Source: Burkholderiales bacterium | Lineage (GTDB): Bacteria > Pseudomonadota > Gammaproteobacteria > Burkholderiales > SG8-41 | NCBI GenBank assembly: GCA_019749945.1 | Contig: JAIEPF010000016.1 | Span: 77,596-141,595, forward strand | Length of the DNA: 64,000 nucleotides | Direction: 5' to 3' | Part shown: one piece after another, positions 19,360-28,010 of the stretch | Position numbering within the stretch: position 1 is the first letter of the stretch | Layout: each line of letters begins with the position of its first letter | Notes under the pieces: generated by a model | Told to the model about the DNA's origin: nothing | Database searches by the model: none | Seen by the model: only the letters and a program-made list of their open reading frames with translations | Program-made: the position numbers and the translations under genes

Positions 19360-20292
19360 ATGAAAATAGCAATCATCGGACAGCAGGATTTTGGCAAGGA
19401 AGTGCTGGAAGCCTTTCTTGCGCGCAAGGATGAAGTCGCCGGCGTATTCTGTGCGCCGGAAAAACCGGGCGCCAAGGCCGATCCGCTGCGCACCGCCGCC
19501 GAAGCGCACGGCCTGAAGGTGTTCCAGTTCCCGTCGCTGCGGGTGCCGGAAGCGCATGACGCGCTGAAGTCGCTGAATACCGACCTCGGCGTGATGGCTT
19601 ATGTGCTGCAGTTTGCGCCGGATACCTTCGTGCATCTGCCGCGCCTCGGCACGATCCAGTATCACCCCTCGCTGCTGCCGAAGTACCGCGGACCATCCTC
19701 GATCAACTGGCCGATCATCCGCGGCGACAGCAAAACCGGGCTGACCATTTTCCGTCCGAACGAAGGACTCGACGAGGGCCCGGTGATCCTGCAGAAAACC
19801 TGCGACATCGGCCCCGACGAAACCATCGGCGAGGTGTATTTCAACAAGCTGTTCCCGATGGGCGTCAAGGCCATGCTCGAGGCCGCCGACCTGGTGTACG
19901 CCGGCAAACACACGGAGACGGTACAGGACGAATCAAAAGCGAGTTACGAAGGCTGGTGTCGCGCCGGGGAAGCCCAGATCCATTGGGCCCAGCATGTCGA
20001 TTTTGTCTACAACGTGATCCGCGGCACCAATCCGGCGCCGGGCGCCTGGACCACGCTGAACGGCAAAAAAGTGCAGATTTTTGATGCGCGCAAACATCTG
20101 TTCCGCCGTTTCGCCGATGTCGCCGGCAAAATCGGTGAGGTTTCCGAAGTCAGTGCAGGCAGTTTCAAGGTGACGGCGCAGGGCGGTGTGATCGAAGTGC
20201 TGCGCGCGCGCGGCGAAGACGGCAAAAAACTGTCGGGCGGCGACTTCGCTCGCGCCCACGGTTTGGCAAAGGGCGCATTGCTCGGCACCTGA
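19360..20292 (+). CDS. Formyl-tetrahydrofolate hydrolase/formyltransferase-like protein
   Basis: The 310-residue protein resembles the N-terminal hydrolase part of 10-formyl-THF dehydrogenase (ALDH1L1) more than Fmt. It opens MKIAIIGQQDFGKEVLEAFL, contains YHPSLLPKYRG with the catalytic His and GLDEGPVILQK with the catalytic Asp, and has a C-terminal Fmt-like domain (about 205-300). Members use 10-formyl-THF as donor or substrate. It follows frc by 37 bp with its own AGAGGA, so it is in the same operon. It may release formate from 10-formyl-THF or move a formyl group between folate and another carrier; the latter is speculation. It is too short to include an aldehyde dehydrogenase domain. Confidence 0.75.
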   Translation: MKIAIIGQQDFGKEVLEAFLARKDEVAGVFCAPEKPGAKADPLRTAAEAHGLKVFQFPSLRVPEAHDALKSLNTDLGVMAYVLQFAPDTFVHLPRLGTIQYHPSLLPKYRGPSSINWPIIRGDSKTGLTIFRPNEGLDEGPVILQKTCDIGPDETIGEVYFNKLFPMGVKAMLEAADLVYAGKHTETVQDESKASYEGWCRAGEAQIHWAQHVDFVYNVIRGTNPAPGAWTTLNGKKVQIFDARKHLFRRFADVAGKIGEVSEVSAGSFKVTAQGGVIEVLRARGEDGKKLSGGDFARAHGLAKGALLGT

Positions 20293-20314
20293 GCCACATC
20301 GCCGCGTTCAGGGG

Positions 20315-20344
20315 CAAGGCCACGCTGCGGCGTGGCCTTTTTTA
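20315..20344 (+). terminator. Terminator after the frc operon
   Basis: AAGGCCACGC pairs with GCGTGGCCTT around a TGCG loop and is followed by TTTTTT. This is a strong intrinsic terminator separating the C1 island from the signalling cluster. Confidence 0.93.
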
Positions 20345-20352
20345 TTGAAAAA

Positions 20353-20388
20353 CTTAAGTCATTGTTTTTATTGATATTTTTATATAAC
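20353..20388 (+). repeat. AT-rich intergenic element, copy b
   Basis: CTTAAGTCATTGTTTTTATT and its T-rich continuation match the AT-rich element seen elsewhere in the window. A 17-base core, CATTGTTTTTATTGATA, recurs exactly inside the FDH alpha gene near 6779-6795. Confidence 0.5.
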
Positions 20389-20480
20389 AACGGTCTTAGG
20401 GATGAAATCCTGTCCTGCCGTTCTGCGTTTATCGGTGTGCCGTGACCGGCGGTCGGAAGAATGACGATGGCGTGTGACGT

Positions 20481-20509
20481 TTGGCACTAAGTCCTTAAAA
20501 AAACATAAT
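20481..20509 (+). promoter_or_regulatory. Sigma-70 promoter of the signalling cluster
   Basis: TTGGCA (20481-20486) and CATAAT (20504-20509) are each 5/6 matches to consensus with an ideal 17-bp spacer. This predicts a start near 20516 and a leader of about 85 nt to the kinase gene. The rest of the 308-bp gap (20293-20600) holds the terminator at 20315, the AT-rich element at 20353 and nothing else recognisable. Confidence 0.65.
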
Positions 20510-20600
20510 CCTTAGAGGGGAATATCGTAAAATCTGTGAAACTCCGTCGTTAAGCCATTCAGCGGAAACATAAAAACAACGCGGAACGGGCGTAAAAGGG

Positions 20601-23168
20601 ATGAAAAAGCTGAGTTTCTGGAAGGCTGACTGGTTTATCGGACTCATTGTCGCCGTGATCATGCTGATCGCTGCGCGCGGTGACCTGATCCAGAGCCTGG
20701 AGCGCAAGGCCTACGACCTTGGTGTCCAGGCCGTCTCCCGCACGCCGTCCGACCGCATTGCCGTGATTGCCATCGACGATGCCAGCATCGCCAATATCGG
20801 CCGCTGGCCCTGGTCGCGCGACGTCCACGCCCGCATGATTGACCTGCTTGCCGGCGCCAAAGCCAAGGTCATTGCCAATACCACGTTTTTTTTCGAACCC
20901 CAGCGCGATGCGGGGCTGGCGTATGTCGAAAAGCTGCTGAACCTGCACAATGAGCTGACCGCGCAGGGCGCAACGGATCCCAAGGCGGCCGCGGTCGCCG
21001 ACGGTCTGGCGCGGATCGGCGCGGTATTGACCGAAGCGGAGCAGGCGCTCAACACCGATCGCAAACTGGCCAGCAGCATGAAAACCGCCGGCAATGTGGT
21101 GCTGCCGCTGGTGTTCCAGCAGCTGACCGAACCCCAGGGCAATCCGGACAAGCCGCTGCCGGATTACGTGCAGGCGAGCGGCATGCCCGGCCCGCGCGGC
21201 GGGGACGCCTTACCGCCCCCGGGCGTGTTTCCCTTGTACCCGGTCGCCGAGCTGGGACCGGCAATTGCCGGCATCGGGCACCTGAACGCCGATATCGACG
21301 TCGATGGCGCGGTGCGCGCCGAACCGCTGGTGGTGCGTCATTACGATCGCGTTTTTCCAGCGCTGTCGGTGGTGGTGGCGGCGCGCAGCCTGAACCTGGG
21401 TACGGCCGATATCAAACCGGCCTGGGGCGAGGCGCTGCAGATCGGCAAACTGCGGGTGCGCACGGATGCCGAGCTGCGCATGCATACCTTTTTTTATGCC
21501 GACCGCGACGGCCGCCCGGCATTCCCGGTGGACTCGTTTTTTGACGTGTTGAGCGGCAAGGTGCCGGCGGCCAAATACCAGGACAAGATCGTGCTGATCG
21601 GCGCCACTGCCGCCGGCCTCGGTTCGGCGCAGGTCACGCCGGTGTCACCGGCGACGGCACCGGTGCTGACCCTGGCGCATACGGTATCGAGCATACTCGG
21701 CGAACATTTTTTCGTGACGCCGTCCTGGGGCATCTGGGTGCAGATCGGCGTCTTTTTGCTTGTGGCCTTGTACCTGATCCTGGTATTGCCGCGGCTGAAG
21801 GCCGGCATTGCGGCGCTGCTCAGCCTGGCGATCGGCGTGGCGCTGCTCGGTGCGCATTTCGGGCTGATGGTGACGCAGCTGACCTGGATCCAGCTGATGG
21901 CATCGGTGGCCTTGCTGGCCGTGGGTTACGCCGCGCTGACCACCAAACGCTTCCTGGTCACCGAACGCGGCAAGGAAAAATCCGATGCCGAGTCCGCGGA
22001 ATCCAACCGCATGCTGGGCATCGCCTACCAGGCCCAGGGCCAGCTTGATCTGGCCTGGGACAAGTTCCGCCAATGCCCGCTCGCCGATCCGGTGATGGAA
22101 AACCTTTATGCGCTGGCGCTGGATTTCGAGCGCAAGCGGCAGTTCAACAAGGCGGAGTCGGTATTCCAGTACATGGCGGAATTCAATCCGAAATTCCGCG
22201 ATCTGGAGCAGCGGCTGACGCGGGCCAAGGCGCTGTCGGAAACGGTGATCCTCGGCGGCGCGCAAGGACATCCCGGCGGCACCATGATGCTGGCCGGTGG
22301 CGGCATGGAAAAACCGATGCTGGGCCGTTATCAGGTCGAGAAGGAACTCGGCAAGGGTGCGATGGGCGTGGTCTACCTCGGCAAGGATCCGAAGATCGGC
22401 CGCGTGGTGGCGATCAAGACCATGGCCCTGTCGCAGGAGTTCGAAGGCGATGAACTGGTCGAGGTCAAGGAGCGTTTTTTCCGCGAAGCGGAAACCGCGG
22501 GGCGCCTGACGCATCCCTGCATCGTCACCATTTACGATGCCGGCGAAGAACACGATCTGGCGTATATCGCGATGGAATTTCTCAAGGGCCGCGATCTGGT
22601 GCCCTATACCAAGCCCGATGCGCTGCTGCCGGTGCCGCTGGTGCTGTCGATCATTGCCCGCGTCGCCGAGGCGCTGGGTTACGCCCACCAGCAGAACGTC
22701 GTGCATCGCGACATCAAGCCGGCGAACATCATGTATGAGCCGGAAAGCGATACCGCGAAAGTGACCGACTTCGGCATTGCCCGGGTCACCGACTCCTCCA
22801 AAACCAAGACCGGCATGGTGCTCGGCACGCCGTCCTACATGTCGCCCGAGCAGCTGGCCGGGAAAAAGGTGGAGGGACGCTCCGACCTGTTTTCGCTGGG
22901 TGTCACGCTCTACCAGATGTTGAGCGGCAAGCTGCCCTTCCAGGGCGAGTCCATGGCGCAACTGATGTTCAAGATTGCCAACGAAGCACACCCCGACATC
23001 CGCACCCTGAAACCGGATCTGCCCGCCTGTGTGGCCGCAGTGACCAACAAGGCACTGGCGAAAGATCCCGACCAGCGCTACCAGAGCGGTGAACAGATGG
23101 CGAAAGCCATCCGGCTGTGCCTGGGCACGCTGGCAGCAAAACCCAAAGCCGACACCGCTGTATCCTGA
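20601..23168 (+). CDS. CHASE2-domain Ser/Thr protein kinase
   Basis: The 855-residue membrane receptor-type kinase has one N-terminal TM (about 11-28) and a periplasmic CHASE2 sensor (about 30-370). Three TM helices (about 375-455), a short TPR-like segment (about 470-540) and a cytoplasmic kinase domain (about 575-835) follow. The kinase shows the glycine loop LGKGAMGVVYLGK, Lys606 in VAIK, HRDIKPAN with D704 and DFG with D723, so all catalytic residues are present. It heads a co-directional set with a PP2C phosphatase 8 bp downstream and an FHA protein. The architecture is inverted compared with PknB: the sensor is N-terminal and the kinase C-terminal. The ligand of CHASE2 is unknown. Confidence 0.92.
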   Translation: MKKLSFWKADWFIGLIVAVIMLIAARGDLIQSLERKAYDLGVQAVSRTPSDRIAVIAIDDASIANIGRWPWSRDVHARMIDLLAGAKAKVIANTTFFFEPQRDAGLAYVEKLLNLHNELTAQGATDPKAAAVADGLARIGAVLTEAEQALNTDRKLASSMKTAGNVVLPLVFQQLTEPQGNPDKPLPDYVQASGMPGPRGGDALPPPGVFPLYPVAELGPAIAGIGHLNADIDVDGAVRAEPLVVRHYDRVFPALSVVVAARSLNLGTADIKPAWGEALQIGKLRVRTDAELRMHTFFYADRDGRPAFPVDSFFDVLSGKVPAAKYQDKIVLIGATAAGLGSAQVTPVSPATAPVLTLAHTVSSILGEHFFVTPSWGIWVQIGVFLLVALYLILVLPRLKAGIAALLSLAIGVALLGAHFGLMVTQLTWIQLMASVALLAVGYAALTTKRFLVTERGKEKSDAESAESNRMLGIAYQAQGQLDLAWDKFRQCPLADPVMENLYALALDFERKRQFNKAESVFQYMAEFNPKFRDLEQRLTRAKALSETVILGGAQGHPGGTMMLAGGGMEKPMLGRYQVEKELGKGAMGVVYLGKDPKIGRVVAIKTMALSQEFEGDELVEVKERFFREAETAGRLTHPCIVTIYDAGEEHDLAYIAMEFLKGRDLVPYTKPDALLPVPLVLSIIARVAEALGYAHQQNVVHRDIKPANIMYEPESDTAKVTDFGIARVTDSSKTKTGMVLGTPSYMSPEQLAGKKVEGRSDLFSLGVTLYQMLSGKLPFQGESMAQLMFKIANEAHPDIRTLKPDLPACVAAVTNKALAKDPDQRYQSGEQMAKAIRLCLGTLAAKPKADTAVS

Positions 23169-23176
23169 GGCCCTGA

Positions 23177-23989
23177 ATGAACGATTTGTCCAACGCCATA
23201 GAAATCACGACCGCCACCCACCCGGGCATGGTGCGGTCGCATAACGAGGACAGCCTTTCTGCGGATGCTGCGGCCGGGCTTGCCGTGCTGGCCGACGGCA
23301 TGGGCGGCTACAATGCCGGCGAGGTGGCCAGCGGCATAGCGGTGGCGATGATCAGCGCCGAACTGAAAAAGGCGCTGGCCGCAATCAACGGCGAACTCGA
23401 TACGGCGACCGCGGAACGCCTGGTTGGCGAACATGCGGTGCGCGCCAACAATGCGATTTTCCAGGCCGCGCAGAACCAGTCGCAGTACGCCGGCATGGGC
23501 ACCACGCTGGTCGTCGCGCTGTGGCACGACAACTCGCTGGTGGTCGGACATATCGGCGACTCGCGGCTCTACCGGTTCCGTAACAACAAACTTGAGCAGG
23601 TCACGCGCGACCATTCGCTGTTGCAGGAACAGATCGACAGCGGCCTGATCACCAAGGCGCAGGCCCGCCATTCGCAGAACAAGAATCTGGTGACGCGGGC
23701 GGTGGGCATCGACCCGGAAGTCGAGGCCGAAGTCCACAGCTACCCGGTGCAGGCCGGCGATATCTACCTGCTGTGTTCGGACGGCCTCAACGACATGGTG
23801 ACGGATGAGGACATGGAGTTGACGCTGGCGTCGCTGCAGGCCAATCTGCCCCTGGCCGCCGCGCAACTGGTGCAGCAGGCGAACGACAATGGCGGGCGTG
23901 ACAATGTTTCGGTTATTCTGGTGCGCGTGCTGAAGAGTTTCCCGGCCCGCGCTGGTTTGGTTGACCGGTTGAAGTCCTGGTTCAGATAA
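23177..23989 (+). CDS. PP2C-type Ser/Thr protein phosphatase
   Basis: The 270-residue PPM/PP2C domain protein carries all metal motifs: RSHNEDS, ADGMGGYNAGE, GTTLVVALW, GHIGDSRLYR, CSDGLNDM and GGRDNVSVI. It presumably reverses phosphorylation by the kinase encoded 8 bp upstream and acts on the FHA partner downstream. The C-terminus has a short basic tail but no convincing TM segment. Together the three genes form a complete phospho-Ser/Thr writer, eraser and reader unit. Confidence 0.94.
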   Translation: MNDLSNAIEITTATHPGMVRSHNEDSLSADAAAGLAVLADGMGGYNAGEVASGIAVAMISAELKKALAAINGELDTATAERLVGEHAVRANNAIFQAAQNQSQYAGMGTTLVVALWHDNSLVVGHIGDSRLYRFRNNKLEQVTRDHSLLQEQIDSGLITKAQARHSQNKNLVTRAVGIDPEVEAEVHSYPVQAGDIYLLCSDGLNDMVTDEDMELTLASLQANLPLAAAQLVQQANDNGGRDNVSVILVRVLKSFPARAGLVDRLKSWFR

Positions 23990-24006
23990 GCAACGGGGAT
24001 ACTACT

Positions 24007-24816
24007 ATGGCGAAGTTGATACTTTCTCTTGAAGGCTCGATGATCCGCGAGGTCCCGCTCGACAAGGAGCGGATCATGATCGGGCGCAAGCCTTCCAACG
24101 AGATCCAGATCGAGAACCTGGCGGTCAGCGGAGAACACGCATGCATCGTGACCATCCTCAATGATTCGTTTCTCGAGGACCTGGGCTCGACCAACGGTAC
24201 CCTGGTCAACGGCAATCCGATCAAAAAACACATCCTGCAGAACAACGATGTGATCGAGATCGGCAAATACAAGCTGAAATATGTCGCCGAAGCACCGGCG
24301 GCGGGCCACGCCGGCGAGGATTTCGAGAAAACCATGATCCTGCGTGCCCCGCCCAAAGCGGCTGCGGCGCCCAAACCCGCCAATGAGCCCGCGCCGGCGC
24401 CGAAGCCCTCGACCCCGCCGCCCACGCCGCGGCCGGTGCCGCCTGCGGCCAAGCCGGCGGCCCCCGCTGCGTCTCCCGCGGCCGCTGCACCGTCTCCGGC
24501 CGCTGTCGCCGCAGCGCCTGCCGTTGCGCCGGCCAAACCCGCCGAAACACAGCCCCTGGCGGCGGTGCAGATCCTGACCGGGCCCAGCGCGGGCAAGGAG
24601 CTCGACCTCGTCAAAAACCTGACGACGCTGGGCAAGCCGGGACTCCAGGTCGCGGTGATCACGCGCCGTCCGCAGGGTTATTTCATCACCCACGTCGAAG
24701 GCGCCAAGTTTCCAGTGATCAACGGCAAGATGATCGACGCCCAGGCGCAGCCCCTGCAGGATCACGACGTGATCGAGCTGGCGGGCGTGAAAATGGAATT
24801 TTTCATCAAGAAATAA
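24007..24816 (+). CDS. FHA-domain protein with Pro/Ala-rich linker
   Basis: The 269-residue protein has an N-terminal FHA domain (about 1-95: IMIGRKPSNEIQIENLAVSG, the phosphothreonine-binding loop, then STNGTLVNG). An Ala/Pro-rich linker (about 117-180) and a second, diverged FHA-like region (about 185-269, lacking the GR..N and SNG core) follow. It should bind phosphorylated targets of the adjacent kinase. It is 17 bp after the phosphatase gene. The linker is compositionally simple. Confidence 0.88.
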   Translation: MAKLILSLEGSMIREVPLDKERIMIGRKPSNEIQIENLAVSGEHACIVTILNDSFLEDLGSTNGTLVNGNPIKKHILQNNDVIEIGKYKLKYVAEAPAAGHAGEDFEKTMILRAPPKAAAAPKPANEPAPAPKPSTPPPTPRPVPPAAKPAAPAASPAAAAPSPAAVAAAPAVAPAKPAETQPLAAVQILTGPSAGKELDLVKNLTTLGKPGLQVAVITRRPQGYFITHVEGAKFPVINGKMIDAQAQPLQDHDVIELAGVKMEFFIKK

Positions 24817-24941
24817 AAAGAGAACACGCGGTGCATTTTGCAGGATGCCCGCGCTGTGATGGCCGACAGGGGTCGAGCGGATTGAAGAAACACGCGGAAG
24901 ACGTGATGACCCTGTTACAGCAGAGACTTTAGGACGACAGG

Positions 24942-27179
24942 GTGAAAAAACATCTGGCCCGCATAGCGATAGGCATGGCGATTGTCGCCCTGTTTCTCGC
25001 GCATGCAGTTCATGTCCTGCGCGTTCCGCTGCTCGACAATCTTGAGGCCATCGTTTACGACACGCGGCTGCGTTTGACGATGCCGCGCACCGTCGATCCG
25101 CGCGTGGTGATTCTCGACATCGACGAAAAAAGCCTGCAGGAAAAGGAAAAGGGCGGCGAAGGCCGCTGGCCGTGGCCGCGCGACCGGCTGGCGCTGCTGC
25201 TGGACAAGCTGTTCGACAAATACGGCATTGCCGTCGTCGGCTTCGACGTGGTGTTTGCCGAACGCGACGAATCCTCGGGCATCCGCGTGCTGGAGCGGCT
25301 GGGCCAGCGGGAGCTGAAGGCCGTGCCGCAATTCCAGTCCGTGCTCGACCAGGTGCGGCCGCAGCTCGAATACGATGACATTTTCGCCCGCAAGATGAAG
25401 GGCCGTGCGGTGGTGCTGGGCCATGTGTTCCTCAGTGACGATCCGGCCAACGCCACCAAAAAGGGCATGCTGCCGCCGCCGGTGCTGCCGGCCGGCGCTT
25501 TCGGCGAACGCCGCGTCGGCGTCACCTCGTGGGCCGGTTACACCGCCAACCTGGAGCGGTTGCAGCGCGCCGCCGCCAGTGCCGGGCATATCAATCCGCT
25601 GCCGGATCAGGACGGCATCACCCGGCGTGTACCGATACTGGTGGAACACGCCGGCGCCTATTACGAGCCCTTGTCGCTGGCGATGGTGCGGGCGGTGCAT
25701 GACCGGCCTCCCGTGGTGCCGGTGGTGAGCCAGGACGGCATTACTGCCAATTACAGCGGCCTCGAGTGGATCAAGACCGGGCCTTTCGAAATCCCGGTTG
25801 ATTTTCAGGCGGCGGCACTGGTGCCGTACCGCGGCAGCAAGGGCAGCTACCGGTATTTCTCGCTGGTGGATGTGCTGAATGAACGTGTTCCGGTCGAAGA
25901 ACTGCGCGGCAAGATCGCGCTGATCGGCACCACGGCGCCGGGCCTGCTCGATCTGCGGGCGACGCCGGTGGACCCGGTGTATCCCGGGGTGGAGATTCAC
26001 GCCAACCTGATCAGCGGCATCCTCGACGGCAACATCAAGCAGCGTCCGCCGTATGTGGTCGGCGCCGAATTTGTGCTGCTGCTGCTGTCCGGCGTGGCGC
26101 TGGCGCTGCTGCTGCCGCTGCTGACGCCGTTCAAATCCATGCTGGTGACGGCGCTGGTGCTGGTGACGGTGGTCGGCGCCAACCTGGTGGTGTTTCATAC
26201 CGGGCATCTGGTGCTGCCGCTGGCCTCCGGCGTGCTGCTGGTCCTGATCCTGTTCACCTTCAACATGGCGTACGGCTTCCTGGTCGAGGCGCGCGGCACG
26301 CGGCTGATCACCGGACTGTTCGGCCAGTACGTGCCGCCGGAACTGGTCGAGCAGATGGCGCTGAATCCGGAGCAGTTCAACATGGCGCCGCGCGCCGAGG
26401 AACTCACGGTGCTGTTTTCCGATGTGCGGGGATTTACCACCATCTCGGAAAGCCTGAGCCCGGACGACCTGTCGGTCTACATCAACGATTACCTGACCAC
26501 GATGAGTCTGGTGATCCGTGAGGGCCATCGCGGTACGCTGGACAAGTACATCGGCGACGCGGTGATGGCGTTCTGGGGCGCGCCGATGGCCGACCCCAAC
26601 CACGCGCAGAACGCCGTGCTGGCCGCGCTCGACATGATGAAGCAGTCGGCGGTGCTCAACAAAAAATTCAGCGACAAGGGCTGGCCGCCGTTTGCGATCG
26701 GCATCGGCGTCAACTCCGGGGTGATGCGCGTCGGCGACATGGGTTCGCAGATCCGCAAGGCCTATACCGTGATGGGCGACGCGGTGAACCTGGGTTCACG
26801 CCTGGAGGGCATCACCAAGCAGTACGGCGCCGATATCATCATCGGCGAGGCGACCAAAAAGCGCATCACCGGCATCGTGCTGCGCGAAATCGACCTGGTG
26901 CAGGTCAAGGGCAAGGACGAGCCGGTGGCGATCTTCGAGCCGCTCGGACTGGAAGGCGAGGTTGAACAAAGCAAGCTCGACGAGATCAAACTCTGGAACC
27001 AGGCGCTGCGGTTCTATCGCGCCCAGGACTGGGACAAGGCGGAATTGCAGTTGATGAATCTCAAGAAGATTTCAGCAAAACCCTATCTCTACGACGTGTT
27101 CCTGGAGCGTATTGCCGGGTACCGCGCCAACCCGCCGGATTCCGCATGGAACGGCGTTCACAAGTTTGATACCAAGTAA
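24942..27179 (+). CDS. CHASE2-domain class III adenylate cyclase
   Basis: The 745-residue protein begins at GTG with AGGACGACAGG upstream. It has an N-terminal TM, a CHASE2 sensor (about 35-360), three TM helices (about 365-450) and a class III cyclase domain (about 480-665). Metal aspartates are D494 in FSDVRGF and D539 in DKYIGDAVM. K535 in the same motif and the Asp in VMGDAVNLGSRLEG form the adenine-specifying pair, and the N and R of that motif complete the active site, so it is predicted to be an active adenylate cyclase. The extra C-terminal 70 residues look TPR-like. Its stop overlaps the phosphodiesterase start. Confidence 0.92.
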   Translation: MKKHLARIAIGMAIVALFLAHAVHVLRVPLLDNLEAIVYDTRLRLTMPRTVDPRVVILDIDEKSLQEKEKGGEGRWPWPRDRLALLLDKLFDKYGIAVVGFDVVFAERDESSGIRVLERLGQRELKAVPQFQSVLDQVRPQLEYDDIFARKMKGRAVVLGHVFLSDDPANATKKGMLPPPVLPAGAFGERRVGVTSWAGYTANLERLQRAAASAGHINPLPDQDGITRRVPILVEHAGAYYEPLSLAMVRAVHDRPPVVPVVSQDGITANYSGLEWIKTGPFEIPVDFQAAALVPYRGSKGSYRYFSLVDVLNERVPVEELRGKIALIGTTAPGLLDLRATPVDPVYPGVEIHANLISGILDGNIKQRPPYVVGAEFVLLLLSGVALALLLPLLTPFKSMLVTALVLVTVVGANLVVFHTGHLVLPLASGVLLVLILFTFNMAYGFLVEARGTRLITGLFGQYVPPELVEQMALNPEQFNMAPRAEELTVLFSDVRGFTTISESLSPDDLSVYINDYLTTMSLVIREGHRGTLDKYIGDAVMAFWGAPMADPNHAQNAVLAALDMMKQSAVLNKKFSDKGWPPFAIGIGVNSGVMRVGDMGSQIRKAYTVMGDAVNLGSRLEGITKQYGADIIIGEATKKRITGIVLREIDLVQVKGKDEPVAIFEPLGLEGEVEQSKLDEIKLWNQALRFYRAQDWDKAELQLMNLKKISAKPYLYDVFLERIAGYRANPPDSAWNGVHKFDTK

Positions 27180-27946
27180 TGAAGTTGCGCATCCTCGGCT
27201 GCAGCGGCGGTATCGGTGGCGACCTGCGCACGACTTCGATGCTGCTCGACGATGATGTGCTGATTGATGCCGGGACCGGCGTCGGCGACCTGTCGCTGCA
27301 GCAGCTGGCAAACATTGATCACGTTTTTGTGACACATTCCCATCTCGATCATGTGACCTCGATCCCCTTCCTGCTCGACACCGTCGGCTGGCAGCGCAGC
27401 AAACCGGTGACCCTTTATGCGATCCAGGAGACGCTGGACATTCTCAGCGCGCATCTCTTCAACTGGAAGCTGTGGCCCGATTTCCGGCAGATTCCGGATC
27501 CGCAGTCCCCGCTGCTGCGTTATGCCCCGGTCCGGGTGGGCGAGCCGGTGCGCCTCGCCGGGGGGCGGACCATCACGCCGGTGCCGGCGAATCACGTGGT
27601 GCCCGCCGTCGGTTATCACCTCGATTCCGGCGCCGCCAGCCTGGTCTTCACCGGGGACACCACCAGCCAGGACGAGATCTGGAAATATATCAATAAAATC
27701 AATAATTTAAAGTATATCATCATCGAGTCCGCGCTGCCGGACGCGGAGCGGGAGCTGGCGATCATCTCCAAACACCTCTGCCCCGGCCTGCTGGCGGAGG
27801 AACTGGCCAAACTGCGCTTGGATCCGGCTATTTATGTGACACACTTCAAACCGCGGGAAACGGAACTTATCATGGAGCAGATCGTGGCCCGGATACCCGG
27901 GCGACGGCTGCACATGCTTGAACAGAACCAGGTTTTTGAATTCTGA
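27179..27946 (+). CDS. Metallo-beta-lactamase-fold phosphodiesterase, cyclic-nucleotide class II-like
   Basis: The 255-residue protein carries the motif THSHLDH (H53, H55, D57, H58), used by class II 3',5'-cyclic-nucleotide phosphodiesterases (PDE1/CpdP type). It also has downstream ligands in ANHVV, FTGDTT and THFKP. The ATG overlaps the adenylate cyclase stop (TAATG), so the two products are translationally coupled. The simplest reading is a cAMP hydrolase balancing the cyclase. A general MBL hydrolase cannot be excluded. An AT-rich patch (AATATATCAATAAAATC) occurs near 27686. Confidence 0.75.
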   Translation: MKLRILGCSGGIGGDLRTTSMLLDDDVLIDAGTGVGDLSLQQLANIDHVFVTHSHLDHVTSIPFLLDTVGWQRSKPVTLYAIQETLDILSAHLFNWKLWPDFRQIPDPQSPLLRYAPVRVGEPVRLAGGRTITPVPANHVVPAVGYHLDSGAASLVFTGDTTSQDEIWKYINKINNLKYIIIESALPDAERELAIISKHLCPGLLAEELAKLRLDPAIYVTHFKPRETELIMEQIVARIPGRRLHMLEQNQVFEF

Positions 27947-28010
27947 GTCCGGCGCGGGATTGCAGGGGCCGCGTCAGTACCGGCAGTAACGGAAACAGAA
28001 AGAGGTGATC

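Noticed and set aside
20481..20500. Sigma-54 promoter reading of TGGCACTAAGTCCTTA before the kinase cluster
   Set aside because: The GG-N10-GC spacing is not met; a sigma-70 promoter (TTGGCA-N17-CATAAT) fits much better.
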